Shown: positions 23,853-31,565 of the stretch, piece by piece
Layout: each line of letters opens with the position of its first letter
Numbering within the stretch: position 1 is the stretch's first letter
Assembly (NCBI GenBank): GCA_035472475.1
Contig: DATIPA010000158.1
Span: 1-36,691, forward strand
Direction: 5' to 3'
Source: JAFAXD01 sp035472475
Lineage (GTDB): Bacteria > Pseudomonadota > Alphaproteobacteria > Rhizobiales > Xanthobacteraceae
Length of the DNA stretch: 36,691 nucleotides
Notes under the pieces: model-generated
The model's database searches: none
Told to the model about the DNA's origin: nothing
Seen by the model: only the letters and a program-made list of their open reading frames with translations
Made by a program: the position numbers and the translations under genes

Positions 23853-25343
23853 ATGGCCATCGAATCAGTCGCACGCAAACCGCTGCCGGACGCCCCCCGA
23901 TTCCGTACGGCCCCGCACAACATCGAGGTGGAACAGGCCGTGCTCGGCGCGATCCTCGTTAACAACGAGGCGTTCTACCGCGTTTCAGATTTCCTCGAGC
24001 CACGGCATTTCTTCGAGCCCTTGCACAACAAGATTTATGAATTGGCCAGCAGCCTGGTGCGACAGGGGAAGGTCGCGAGCCCGGTCACGCTGAAGACGTT
24101 CCTCCCCGCAGACCTCGATATTGCCGGCCTCAATGCCAGTCAATATCTCGCGCGACTGGCTGCGGAAGCGACCACGGTCATCAATGCGGAGGACTACGGC
24201 CGTACCATCTACGACCTGGCGATCCGTCGCGACCTGATCCTCATCGGCGAGGACATGGTCAACGTCGCGTACGACGCGCCGGTCGACCTCGCAACGGCCG
24301 CCCAGATCGAGGATGCGGAGCGCAAGCTCTATGAAATCGCCGAGACCGGGAAATACGACGGCGGCTTCCAGCGTTTTGCGCAGGCGCTCACCACGGCGGT
24401 CGACATGGCGGCCCACGCCTATCAGCGCGACGGCAAGCTGTCCGGGATCGCGACCAGCCTGAAAGACCTCGACCGCATGATGGGCGGGCTGCAGAAATCC
24501 GACCTCGTCATCGTCGCCGGGCGTCCGGGCATGGGCAAGACGGCGCTCGCCACCAACATCGCCTACAACATTGCGCGCGCCTGGCGCGGCGACGTGCAGG
24601 CCGACGGGCGCACGGCGACGATCAACGGCGGCATCGTCGGGTTCTTCTCGCTCGAAATGTCGGCCGAGCAGCTCGCGACCCGCATCGTCTCCGAGCAGAC
24701 CGAAATCCCGTCCTACCGCATCCGGCGCGGCGAGATTGACACGACGGATTTCGACCGCATCGTCGAAACCGCGCGCGATATTGAAGCGCTCCCGCTCTAC
24801 ATCGACGAGACCGGCGGCCTGTCCGTCGCCCAGCTTGCCGCGCGTGCGCGCCGGCTCAAGCGTCAACGCGGTCTCGACCTGCTGGTCGTCGACTATATCC
24901 AGCTGCTGCAGGGTTCGATGCGCCGGGCGGCCGAGGGCCGCGTCCAGGAAGTCACCGAAATCACCACCAGCCTCAAGGCGCTGGCCAAAGAACTCCGCAT
25001 TCCGATTGTGGCGCTGTCGCAACTGTCGCGCCAGGTCGAGAACCGCGAGGACAAGCGACCGCAACTTTCGGATTTGCGCGAGTCTGGCTCCATCGAGCAG
25101 GACGCCGACGTCGTGCTGTTTGTGTTCCGGGAAGAATATTACCTGCGCAATCGCGAACCGCGGGCCGGAACCGAGGAACACTTCAAGTGGCAGGCGGAAA
25201 TGGAAGAGGTCCACGGCAAGGCTGAGGTCATTATCGGCAAACAGCGCCACGGACCAACGGGTACCGTGCCGCTGCAATTCAAGGCCGACGTTACCCGCTT
25301 CGCCGATCTCGCCGGGGACGATCAACTGCCGCAGCCGCGGTAG
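23853..25343 (+). CDS. dnaB: Replicative DNA helicase DnaB
   Basis: This 496-residue hexameric 5'-3' helicase unwinds DNA ahead of the replisome and recruits primase. What is seen: the N-terminal domain opening RTAPHNIEVEQAVLGAILVN (18-37), the linker helix, then the RecA-like motor with Walker A GRPGMGKTA (223-231), Walker B in DLLVVDYIQLL, FFSLEMSAEQLATRI, QLSRQVENREDKRPQLSDLR, and the DVVLFVFREEYY and KQRHGPTGTV motifs. A small insertion after the Walker A helix (around RGDVQADGRTATIN) is typical of the group. No intein is present. GGAG lies before the ATG. alr follows 76 bp later. Confidence 0.97.
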   Translation: MAIESVARKPLPDAPRFRTAPHNIEVEQAVLGAILVNNEAFYRVSDFLEPRHFFEPLHNKIYELASSLVRQGKVASPVTLKTFLPADLDIAGLNASQYLARLAAEATTVINAEDYGRTIYDLAIRRDLILIGEDMVNVAYDAPVDLATAAQIEDAERKLYEIAETGKYDGGFQRFAQALTTAVDMAAHAYQRDGKLSGIATSLKDLDRMMGGLQKSDLVIVAGRPGMGKTALATNIAYNIARAWRGDVQADGRTATINGGIVGFFSLEMSAEQLATRIVSEQTEIPSYRIRRGEIDTTDFDRIVETARDIEALPLYIDETGGLSVAQLAARARRLKRQRGLDLLVVDYIQLLQGSMRRAAEGRVQEVTEITTSLKALAKELRIPIVALSQLSRQVENREDKRPQLSDLRESGSIEQDADVVLFVFREEYYLRNREPRAGTEEHFKWQAEMEEVHGKAEVIIGKQRHGPTGTVPLQFKADVTRFADLAGDDQLPQPR

Positions 25344-25419
25344 GGTCTTTCGGGGTGCTTGTCGGCGCGCCGAAAGACATCGATATTGATCACTCACGTG
25401 ATTCCGGCCGCAGGCATGC

Positions 25420-26721
25420 ATGCTGTTTGGCAGACGCAAACTCAAGACGAAGAGGCCCACGCCGGCGCAGCCGGCACAGCCCCCCGGTGAAGCCGAGCCG
25501 CCGACGGTAACAGTCACACCGTCGTCGTCGGACGGCGCACCGGTCACGACCCCGCCACCGATTGCAGCGGAGCCCGCTCGGCCCTTGCCGCCGCCGTTCA
25601 TGGCGGGGGAAACCCTGCCGGCGGCGGAGGTTGGCGCCGACCTCACAATCGACTGCACAGCGGTGACACACAATTGGCGGACGTTGGCCAGTCGGGCGGC
25701 GCCCGCCGATTGCGCCGCGGTCGTGAAGGCCGATGCTTATGGCTGCGGCCTCGAACCCATCACCTCCACCCTCGCGGCCGCCGGATGCAGCACTTTCTTC
25801 GTTGCTCATTTGGCGGAGGCACGCCGCGTGCGCGCGGCCGCGCCCGCCGCGGTGATCTATGTCCTCAATGGCATCGGCCCAGGGAGCGCCCATTGCTTTG
25901 CCGAAATCGATGCGCGTCCGGTGATCGGCAATCTCGGTGAGTTGACCGAATGGGACGCGTTTCGCACCGTCCACTCCTGGCAGGGCGGCGCCGCGTTGCA
26001 TTTCGATACCGGCATGAACCGGCTCGGTCTGCCAATGGAAGAGGCAGCGTCGCTGGCGGGCCGCGTGCGGTCGATGCCCAACCATGGCATCTCGCTCGTC
26101 ATGAGCCACTTCGCCTGTGCGGACGAGCCCAAACACCCGCTCAATCAGAAACAAATTCGCGACTTCCAGGAGCTTCGGGTGATGTTTCGCGGCGTGGCGG
26201 CGTCGCTTGCCAATTCGGCCGGAATATTCCTGGATTCGTCGGCTCATTTCGATCTGGTGCGGCCCGGCATCGCGCTCTATGGCGCAAACCCGACCGTCGC
26301 CAATGTCAATCCGATGCGCCCGGTGGTCGAACTGCGGGGCCGCTTGCTGCAAGCCCGGATCATTCCCGAAGGCGCAACAGTCGGGTACGGCGCGACCTGG
26401 GCTGCCAAGCGGGTGTCGCGGATCGCGATCGTGTCGGTCGGCTATGCGGATGGCTTCTCCCGACCGATCGGCTCGTCGGATGCGCGGCGTGGCGGTGAGG
26501 CTGTCGTGCACGGCAAGCGCTGTCCGATCATCGGTCGGGTGTCGATGGATTTGCTGGCGATCGACATCACCGAGCTGACCAAGGACGTGCATCGCGGCGA
26601 TTGGGTCACGCTGATCGGCGAGGGCATCGGCGTCGACGAAATGGCCGGCTGGGCGCGTACCATCAACTACGATGTGCTGACGCGGTTAGGTCACCGTTTC
26701 CACCGCGTGTGGAAACACTAG
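25420..26721 (+). CDS. alr: Alanine racemase
   Basis: This PLP enzyme interconverts L- and D-alanine for peptidoglycan. What is seen: the PLP-binding motif AAVVKADAYGCGLE with Lys103, the catalytic loop VGYGATWAAKR with Tyr323, and conserved SHFACADEP, HFDTGMNRLG, ANSAGIF, VRPGIALYG and the active-site entry GRVSMDLLAID. The frame from 25420 gives 433 residues, with a Pro-rich, unconserved N-terminus of about 60. Starting at ATG 25600 (Met61) would give the normal 373. Neither start has a convincing ribosome-binding site, so the boundary is uncertain. The TAG stop is formed from the TA that bounds a palindromic element and the element's first base. Confidence 0.93.
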   Translation: MLFGRRKLKTKRPTPAQPAQPPGEAEPPTVTVTPSSSDGAPVTTPPPIAAEPARPLPPPFMAGETLPAAEVGADLTIDCTAVTHNWRTLASRAAPADCAAVVKADAYGCGLEPITSTLAAAGCSTFFVAHLAEARRVRAAAPAAVIYVLNGIGPGSAHCFAEIDARPVIGNLGELTEWDAFRTVHSWQGGAALHFDTGMNRLGLPMEEAASLAGRVRSMPNHGISLVMSHFACADEPKHPLNQKQIRDFQELRVMFRGVAASLANSAGIFLDSSAHFDLVRPGIALYGANPTVANVNPMRPVVELRGRLLQARIIPEGATVGYGATWAAKRVSRIAIVSVGYADGFSRPIGSSDARRGGEAVVHGKRCPIIGRVSMDLLAIDITELTKDVHRGDWVTLIGEGIGVDEMAGWARTINYDVLTRLGHRFHRVWKH

Positions 26722-26790
26722 TGTCCCGATTCCGAAGTTCGTCATGCATCGCAGCATCCTCTGAAACGAACTTCGGAATCAAAGGGACAC
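26719..26790 (+). repeat. Palindromic element, module 1, copy B, in the alr stop codon
   Basis: A 70-bp inverted repeat (26721-26790) with arms 26721-26741 and 26767-26790. It is the same length as copies A and C and has the same three extra A bases in the right arm. The left boundary TA (26719-26720) plus the first element base form the TAG stop of alr. It is followed by GCAAA (26793-26797), as in copy A. The right-hand TA has become CG, and module 2 is absent. Confidence 0.9.
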
Positions 26791-26800
26791 CGGCAAACTT

Positions 26801-28219
26801 ATGGCGCGCAACGCCCCAACGTTCGTCTGTCAGAACTGCGGCGCCGTGTATGGCCGCTGGCAGGGCAAGTGTGAGGCGTGCGGCGAGTGGAACACCATCA
26901 GCGAGGAGAGCGCGCGCCAATCGCCGTCGATCGGCCCCGGCCGGCCAGGGCGCAAAGGTCGTACGTTTGCACTCGAACAGCTCGCGGGCGAGACCCACGA
27001 AGCCCCTCGCCTGTCCTCGGGTGTCGCCGAGCTCGACCGGGTCACCGGCGGCGGGTTCGTGCGCGGGTCGGCACTGCTGGTCGGTGGCGATCCAGGCATC
27101 GGTAAATCAACGCTGCTCATCCAGGCCGCCGCGGCGCTCGCGCGCGCCGGCCAGCGCGCCGTCTATATTTCTGGTGAGGAGTCGGTTGCGCAGGTGCGCC
27201 TGCGGGCCGACCGGCTAGGCCTTTCGGGCGCACCGGTCGAGCTCGCCGCCGAGACCGGGGTTGAGGACATTGTCGCGACACTCGGGCAAGGCCCCACGCC
27301 GCGGCTGGTGATCGTCGACTCGATCCAGACCATGTGGACCGACACCGTCGACTCCGCGCCGGGCACGGTTACCCAGGTGCGCGGCAGCGCGCAGGCGCTA
27401 ATCCGGTTCGCAAAGCGCTCGGGTTCAGCCGTCATACTTGTCGGTCACGTCACCAAGGATGGTCAGATCGCGGGTCCCCGCGTGGTCGAACACATGGTCG
27501 ACGCGGTGCTGTCATTCGAAGGCGATGGCGCGCACCAGTTCCGCATTCTGCGCGCGGTCAAGAATCGGTTTGGTCCAACCGACGAGATCGGCGTTTTCGA
27601 AATGACGGGCGCCGGCTTGCGCGAAGTCGCCAACCCATCCGAGCTTTTTCTGTCGGAGCGCGATCGCGGTACGCCGGGCACCGCCGTGTTTGCCGGGGTG
27701 GAAGGCTCGCGCCCCCTGCTCGTTGAAATTCAGGCGCTGGTGGCGCCAACGTCGCTTGGAACTCCGCGGCGCGCGGTGGTTGGATGGGATCCAAACCGCC
27801 TTTCGATGGTGATCGCCGTCCTGGAGGCGCATTGCGGTGTGCGGCTTTCGACCCACGACGTCTATCTCAATGTCGCGGGTGGCTTGCGCATCATCGAGCC
27901 GGCAGCTGACCTTGCGGTGGCGGCTGCGCTGGTCTCCTCGCTCGCCAACGCTGCGTTGCCCGCCGACGCGGTCTATTTCGGCGAAGTGTCGCTCTCGGGC
28001 GTGGTGCGCCCGGTCCCGCAGGCAGCGATCCGGTTGCGGGAAGCGCGCAAACTGGGCTTTGCGCGTGCCGTGGTTCCTGAAGGTGCGCGCGCTGATACCG
28101 CCGATGCCACGCTGGCGGTAACCGCGGTCGGATCACTCGCCAGCCTGGTTGCCGAGGTTGCCGCCCAAAGCGTCGACCGCGATCGCCGGGTAACGAAATT
28201 GCGCCAACAAGACGGGTGA
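26801..28219 (+). CDS. radA: DNA repair protein RadA
   Basis: This 472-residue RecA-like ATPase promotes branch migration and extends DNA exchange during recombinational repair. What is seen: an N-terminal zinc ribbon with Cys10, Cys13, Cys24 and Cys27 (FVCQNCGAVYGRWQGKCEACGEW region), Walker A GGDPGIGKST (95-104), VYISGEESVAQVRLRA, Walker B LVIVDSIQTMW, the diagnostic KNRFG motif (254-258), and a C-terminal Lon-like domain (about 295-450) with LSTHDVYLNVAGGLRI and YFGEVSLSGVVRPV. The length is typical. The ATG lies 11 bp after palindromic copy B. The only Shine-Dalgarno-like bases, AAGGGA, come from the element itself at 26783-26788. Confidence 0.96.
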   Translation: MARNAPTFVCQNCGAVYGRWQGKCEACGEWNTISEESARQSPSIGPGRPGRKGRTFALEQLAGETHEAPRLSSGVAELDRVTGGGFVRGSALLVGGDPGIGKSTLLIQAAAALARAGQRAVYISGEESVAQVRLRADRLGLSGAPVELAAETGVEDIVATLGQGPTPRLVIVDSIQTMWTDTVDSAPGTVTQVRGSAQALIRFAKRSGSAVILVGHVTKDGQIAGPRVVEHMVDAVLSFEGDGAHQFRILRAVKNRFGPTDEIGVFEMTGAGLREVANPSELFLSERDRGTPGTAVFAGVEGSRPLLVEIQALVAPTSLGTPRRAVVGWDPNRLSMVIAVLEAHCGVRLSTHDVYLNVAGGLRIIEPAADLAVAAALVSSLANAALPADAVYFGEVSLSGVVRPVPQAAIRLREARKLGFARAVVPEGARADTADATLAVTAVGSLASLVAEVAAQSVDRDRRVTKLRQQDG

Positions 28220-28442
28220 CGGCCCGGTGGGTGGAGGCTATACACGGGGCCGCCTGGGGCCGCCGAAGGCGGGTCCAAGCGGCAAAAACGCCGTATCCAG
28301 CGCGATCGGCACGCCGTCATTGCAAGGACTCCATGCCCACAGGCGTGCTTGCCGATGACGGAATATTAGGGTGAGTTAGCTAGCCTAAGCGCTATCGATT
28401 CGGCGTTGGTCAAACGCAAACGTGAGCTCCAGATCAGACGCG
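28220..28442 (+). other. radA-cvpA intergenic region
   Basis: This 223-bp gap contains small inverted repeats (for example CGTCAT near 28315 with ATGACG near 28357) and a TAGCTAGC patch near 28379. It may hold a promoter for the cvpA-purF unit, although no well-spaced -35/-10 pair is evident. No gene is seen. Confidence 0.35.
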
Positions 28443-29114
28443 ATGCCGATCACGCTGCTCGACGTTATCCTGCTCGGCGTGATGCTCATCTCGGGGCTGC
28501 TCGCGCTCATCCGCGGGTTCATGCGCGAGGTGTTGTCGATTGCGGGCTGGATTGCCGCGGCGGCCGCGACCCTGTGGGCATTTGCCAGGCTAAAACCCTA
28601 CGCTCAACAATATTTCAACAGCGACATCGTCGCGTCCGCCGTCACGGCGGCCGGGGTCTTTCTTGGCACGCTGATCATCGTATCGGTCTTCACCGTGCGC
28701 ATTTCCGACAAGGTCCTCGACAGCCGCATCGGGGCGCTCGATCGCACCCTCGGCTTCCTGTTCGGGCTTGCGCGCGGCCTGATCATCGTGGTGGTTGCGT
28801 TCGTGTTCTTCGACTGGCTGGTGCCAGCCAAGCAACAGCCCTCGTGGGTCGCCAACGCCAAATCCCGGGTCGTCCTGGAGGCCACCGGTTCATGGCTCAT
28901 GTCCCTTTTGCCGGAGGACGTGGATAAATATATCTCCAAGGCCTTCAAGAAGGGGCCGAAGGGCGCTCCTGGCGATGAGGAAGCCCCCGCGGACGCGCCG
29001 CCGGACCAGCGCACGGACGCCGGGTCGGCCGGTTCGACAGCGCGCTCCGACGTTACGGGTTATGGCCGGACCGATCGCGCTAGCATGCGCCAATTGATCG
29101 ATGGCAAAAGGTAG
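28443..29114 (+). CDS. cvpA: CvpA family inner-membrane protein
   Basis: This 223-residue protein matches CvpA, first described as needed for colicin V production and found beside purF in many bacteria. What is seen: four hydrophobic segments (about 4-22, 28-46, 64-82 and 104-122), with the family pattern LLDVILLGVMLISGLLALIR-GFMREVLSIAGWIAA at the N-terminus and GALDRTLGFLFGLARGLIIV in the middle. After about residue 150 the protein is cytosolic and charged, with an Ala/Asp/Gly-rich disordered tail. An in-frame GTG at 28422 would add seven residues; I prefer ATG 28443. purF begins 4 nt after its stop, so the two are one unit. Its molecular function is unknown. Confidence 0.88.
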   Translation: MPITLLDVILLGVMLISGLLALIRGFMREVLSIAGWIAAAAATLWAFARLKPYAQQYFNSDIVASAVTAAGVFLGTLIIVSVFTVRISDKVLDSRIGALDRTLGFLFGLARGLIIVVVAFVFFDWLVPAKQQPSWVANAKSRVVLEATGSWLMSLLPEDVDKYISKAFKKGPKGAPGDEEAPADAPPDQRTDAGSAGSTARSDVTGYGRTDRASMRQLIDGKR

Positions 29115-29117
29115 CTG

Positions 29118-30593
29118 ATGGCTGATGCCGACGAGGACCTGCTGATCGACGATCTCAATGCCGATCGGCTGCGCGAGGAGTGCGGCGTGTTCGGCATCTT
29201 CGGGCATCCGGATGCCGCCGCCATCACGGCGCTCGGGTTGCATGCGCTTCAACATCGCGGGCAGGAAGCAGCCGGTATCGTCTCCTACGACGGCAAGCGG
29301 TTCCATTCCGAACGCCGCCTTGGCCTGGTCGGCGATACGTTCTCGCGGCGCGATGTGATCGATCACCTGCCCGGCATGGCCGCGATCGGCCATGTGCGCT
29401 ACTCGACCACCGGCGCCACCATTCTGCGCAACGTGCAGCCGTTGTTCGCCGAACTCAACAGCGGCGGCTTCGCCGTCGGCCACAACGGCAACCTCACCAA
29501 TGGGCTCACGCTGCGCCGGCAGCTTGTCGGCGAAGGCGCAATCATGCAGTCGACGACCGACACCGAGGTCATCCTGCATCTGGTCGCGCGCTCACGACGC
29601 GCACGGTTCATCGACAAGTTCATCGAAGGCCTGCGCCAGCTGGAGGGTTCCTATTCGTTGGTGGGGCTTACCAACAAGAAGCTGATTGGCGCACGCGATC
29701 CGCTTGGCATCCGGCCGCTGGTCATCGGTGAGCTAGACGGGTGTCCGATCTTCACGTCGGAGACCGTCGCGCTCGACATCATCGGCGCCCGCTACGTGCG
29801 CGACGTCGAAAACGGCGAGATCGTCGTCTATTCGGACGAGGGCTGGCAGAGCCATAAGCCGTTCCCGCCGCTGCCGCCGCGGCCGTGCATTTTCGAATAC
29901 ATCTACTTCGCCCGTCCCGACTCGATTGTTGGCGGGCGCAGCGTCTACGAGATCCGCAAGGGCGTGGGCCGGGAGCTTGCGCTCGAAGCGCCGGCGCAGG
30001 CCGAGGTCGTAGTGCCGGTGCCGGATTCGGGCGTGCCGGCCGCGCTCGGTTACGCGCAGGCGTCCGGCATTCCGTATGAGCTCGGCATCATCCGCAACCA
30101 TTACGTCGGACGCACGTTCATTCAGCCGACCCAGTCGATCCGCGAACTCGGCGTGCGCATGAAACACAACGCCAATCGCGCGGTGATTGCCGGCAAACGC
30201 ATTGTGCTGATCGACGACTCGCTGGTGCGCGGCACGACCTCGGTGAAGATCGTGCGCATGATGCGGGAAGCCGGTGCCAAGGAGGTTCACTTCCGGATCG
30301 CCTCCCCGCCGATCACCCACCCGGATTACTACGGGATCGACACGCCCGAACGCGACAAGCTGTTGGCCGCCGTGCACGATCTCGAAGGCATGCGGCAGGT
30401 GATCGACGCGGACTCGCTCGCGTTCCTGTCGGTCGACGGCCTCTACCGGGCCATGGGCGAAGCGCGTCGCGACCCGGCGCGGCCGCAGTTCACCGATCAT
30501 TGTTTCACCGGCGAGTATCCGACCCCGCTCACGGACCGCACCGGGCAGGAAGCGTTGCCTCGCCAGCTCTCGCTGTTGGCCGAGGCGAGTTAG
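29118..30593 (+). CDS. purF: Amidophosphoribosyltransferase
   Basis: This 491-residue enzyme catalyses the first committed step of purine synthesis, forming 5-phosphoribosylamine from PRPP and glutamine. What is seen: a propeptide of about 21 residues ahead of the catalytic Cys22 in REECGVFGIFGHPDAA, which implies self-processing; the glutaminase motifs LHALQHRGQEAAGI, GHVRYSTTG and GHNGNLTNG; and the PRPP-binding loop IVLIDDSLVRGTTSVKI in the transferase domain. The clade-typical YIYFARPDS...R region is present, but cysteines of the iron-sulphur type are not obvious. The length is normal. It follows cvpA after 3 bp. A short-chain dehydrogenase gene follows. Confidence 0.97.
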   Translation: MADADEDLLIDDLNADRLREECGVFGIFGHPDAAAITALGLHALQHRGQEAAGIVSYDGKRFHSERRLGLVGDTFSRRDVIDHLPGMAAIGHVRYSTTGATILRNVQPLFAELNSGGFAVGHNGNLTNGLTLRRQLVGEGAIMQSTTDTEVILHLVARSRRARFIDKFIEGLRQLEGSYSLVGLTNKKLIGARDPLGIRPLVIGELDGCPIFTSETVALDIIGARYVRDVENGEIVVYSDEGWQSHKPFPPLPPRPCIFEYIYFARPDSIVGGRSVYEIRKGVGRELALEAPAQAEVVVPVPDSGVPAALGYAQASGIPYELGIIRNHYVGRTFIQPTQSIRELGVRMKHNANRAVIAGKRIVLIDDSLVRGTTSVKIVRMMREAGAKEVHFRIASPPITHPDYYGIDTPERDKLLAAVHDLEGMRQVIDADSLAFLSVDGLYRAMGEARRDPARPQFTDHCFTGEYPTPLTDRTGQEALPRQLSLLAEAS

Positions 30594-30668
30594 GCCGGCA
30601 TTGCTGGTGTTGAGGTGCCGTGAACGCACGGCGCCCGCCTTGGCGGTGCCGCGACGTCGAGCGCCTTC

Positions 30669-31418
30669 ATGACAGCAGAAGCAAAACAGCTTGCCGATCG
30701 CGTCGCACTTGTGACCGGTGCTTCGCGCGGCATCGGGCATGCGACCGCGCTCGCCCTTGCCAAGGCCGGCGCACATGTTGTCGCGGTGGCGCGCACCGTC
30801 GGGGGACTTGAAGAGCTCGATGACGCGATCCGGGCGCTTGGCAGCTCGGCAACGTTGGTGCCGCTCGACCTCAAAGATTATGCCGGCATCGACCGTCTCG
30901 CCGGCGCGGTCAGTCAACGCTACGGGCGGCTCGATGCGCTCGTCGCCAACGCCGGCATTTTGGGGCCGCTGTCGCCGCTCGACCACGTACCGCCGCACGA
31001 CTGGGACGAGGTCGTGGCGGTCAACATCACGGCCAACTACCGGCTGACGCGGGCCTTTGCGGATCTGCTGCGCAAGTCGACGGCAGGCCGCGTTGTTTAC
31101 GTGTCGTCCGCCATCGCATCGCAGGGGCTCGCCTATTGGGGACCCTATGCGGTCTCCAAGGCAGCAATCGAGGTGCTGGCGCGCACGTTCGCCGCCGAAA
31201 CCACCTCAACGAACGTGCGCGTCAACGTGATCGCACCCGGCCAGGTGCGCACTCGGATGCTAGCGACTGCGCGACCCGGGCTCGACATGACCAATGTGGA
31301 AAAGCCGGACAAGGTGGCGGAACAGATTGTCGAGCTGTGCCTGCCGCGCATGACGGAGACCGGCAAGTACTACGATTTCCCAGCCCGCAAACTGTTGGAC
31401 TTCCGTCGTCCGGAATAA
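30669..31418 (+). CDS. Short-chain dehydrogenase/reductase next to purF
   Basis: This 249-residue classical SDR is an NAD(P)-dependent oxidoreductase of unknown substrate. What is seen: the nucleotide-binding motif VTGASRGIGHATALALA (15-31), DLKD (67-70), NAGILG (94-99), the catalytic residues Asn119, Ser147, Tyr160 and Lys164 in the order YVSSA...GPYAVSKAA, and VNVIAPGQVRTRM after the active site. The set is complete, so it should be active. A purF-SDR pair is, as I recall, conserved in this order of bacteria. It lacks FabG-typical sequence after the NAG motif, so I do not take it for the fabG missing from the fab cluster, although substitution cannot be excluded. Confidence 0.88.
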   Translation: MTAEAKQLADRVALVTGASRGIGHATALALAKAGAHVVAVARTVGGLEELDDAIRALGSSATLVPLDLKDYAGIDRLAGAVSQRYGRLDALVANAGILGPLSPLDHVPPHDWDEVVAVNITANYRLTRAFADLLRKSTAGRVVYVSSAIASQGLAYWGPYAVSKAAIEVLARTFAAETTSTNVRVNVIAPGQVRTRMLATARPGLDMTNVEKPDKVAEQIVELCLPRMTETGKYYDFPARKLLDFRRPE

Positions 31419-31437
31419 GCCCTTCGCAAACCCGCTC

Positions 31438-31493
31438 GTGTGGTGGATTTGAAGTTCCTATCATTCTTGCGGCACTAGAATCCTATTTTGCCA
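31438..31493 (-). repeat. Truncated module 2 plus linker (copy C)
   Basis: The 36 bp at 31438-31473 are exactly complementary to 10205-10240, the right half of module 2. The left half is missing. The linker then follows (31475-31493), recognisable by CTAGAATC and TTTTGCC, and leads directly into module 1. Relative to copy A, about 30 bp between the linker junction and the CCGCAAGAATG core are deleted. The whole unit is inverted with respect to copy A. Confidence 0.85.
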
Positions 31494-31565
31494 GTGTCCC
31501 TTTGATTCCGAAGCTCGCTACATGGGGGGCCGCAAGGTAAAGCGAACTTCGGAATCGGGACACTA
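31494..31565 (-). repeat. Palindromic element, module 1, copy C, in the MFS gene stop codon
   Basis: A 70-bp inverted repeat (31494-31563) with arms 31494-31519 and about 31540-31563, inverted relative to copies A and B. The bounding TA (31564-31565) and the terminal element base C31563 form, on the minus strand, the TAG stop codon of the MFS transporter gene. The inner loop differs from copies A and B, but length and arms are kept. Confidence 0.9.

Noticed and set aside
23985..25673. 562-codon minus-strand open frame opposite dnaB
   Set aside because: It is a shadow of dnaB codon bias, with no motif, start signal or neighbour logic.
30669..31418. SDR gene as the relocated fabG
   Set aside because: It has the general SDR catalytic set, but the region after NAG and the substrate loop are not FabG-like, and the gene sits at its own conserved place after purF.
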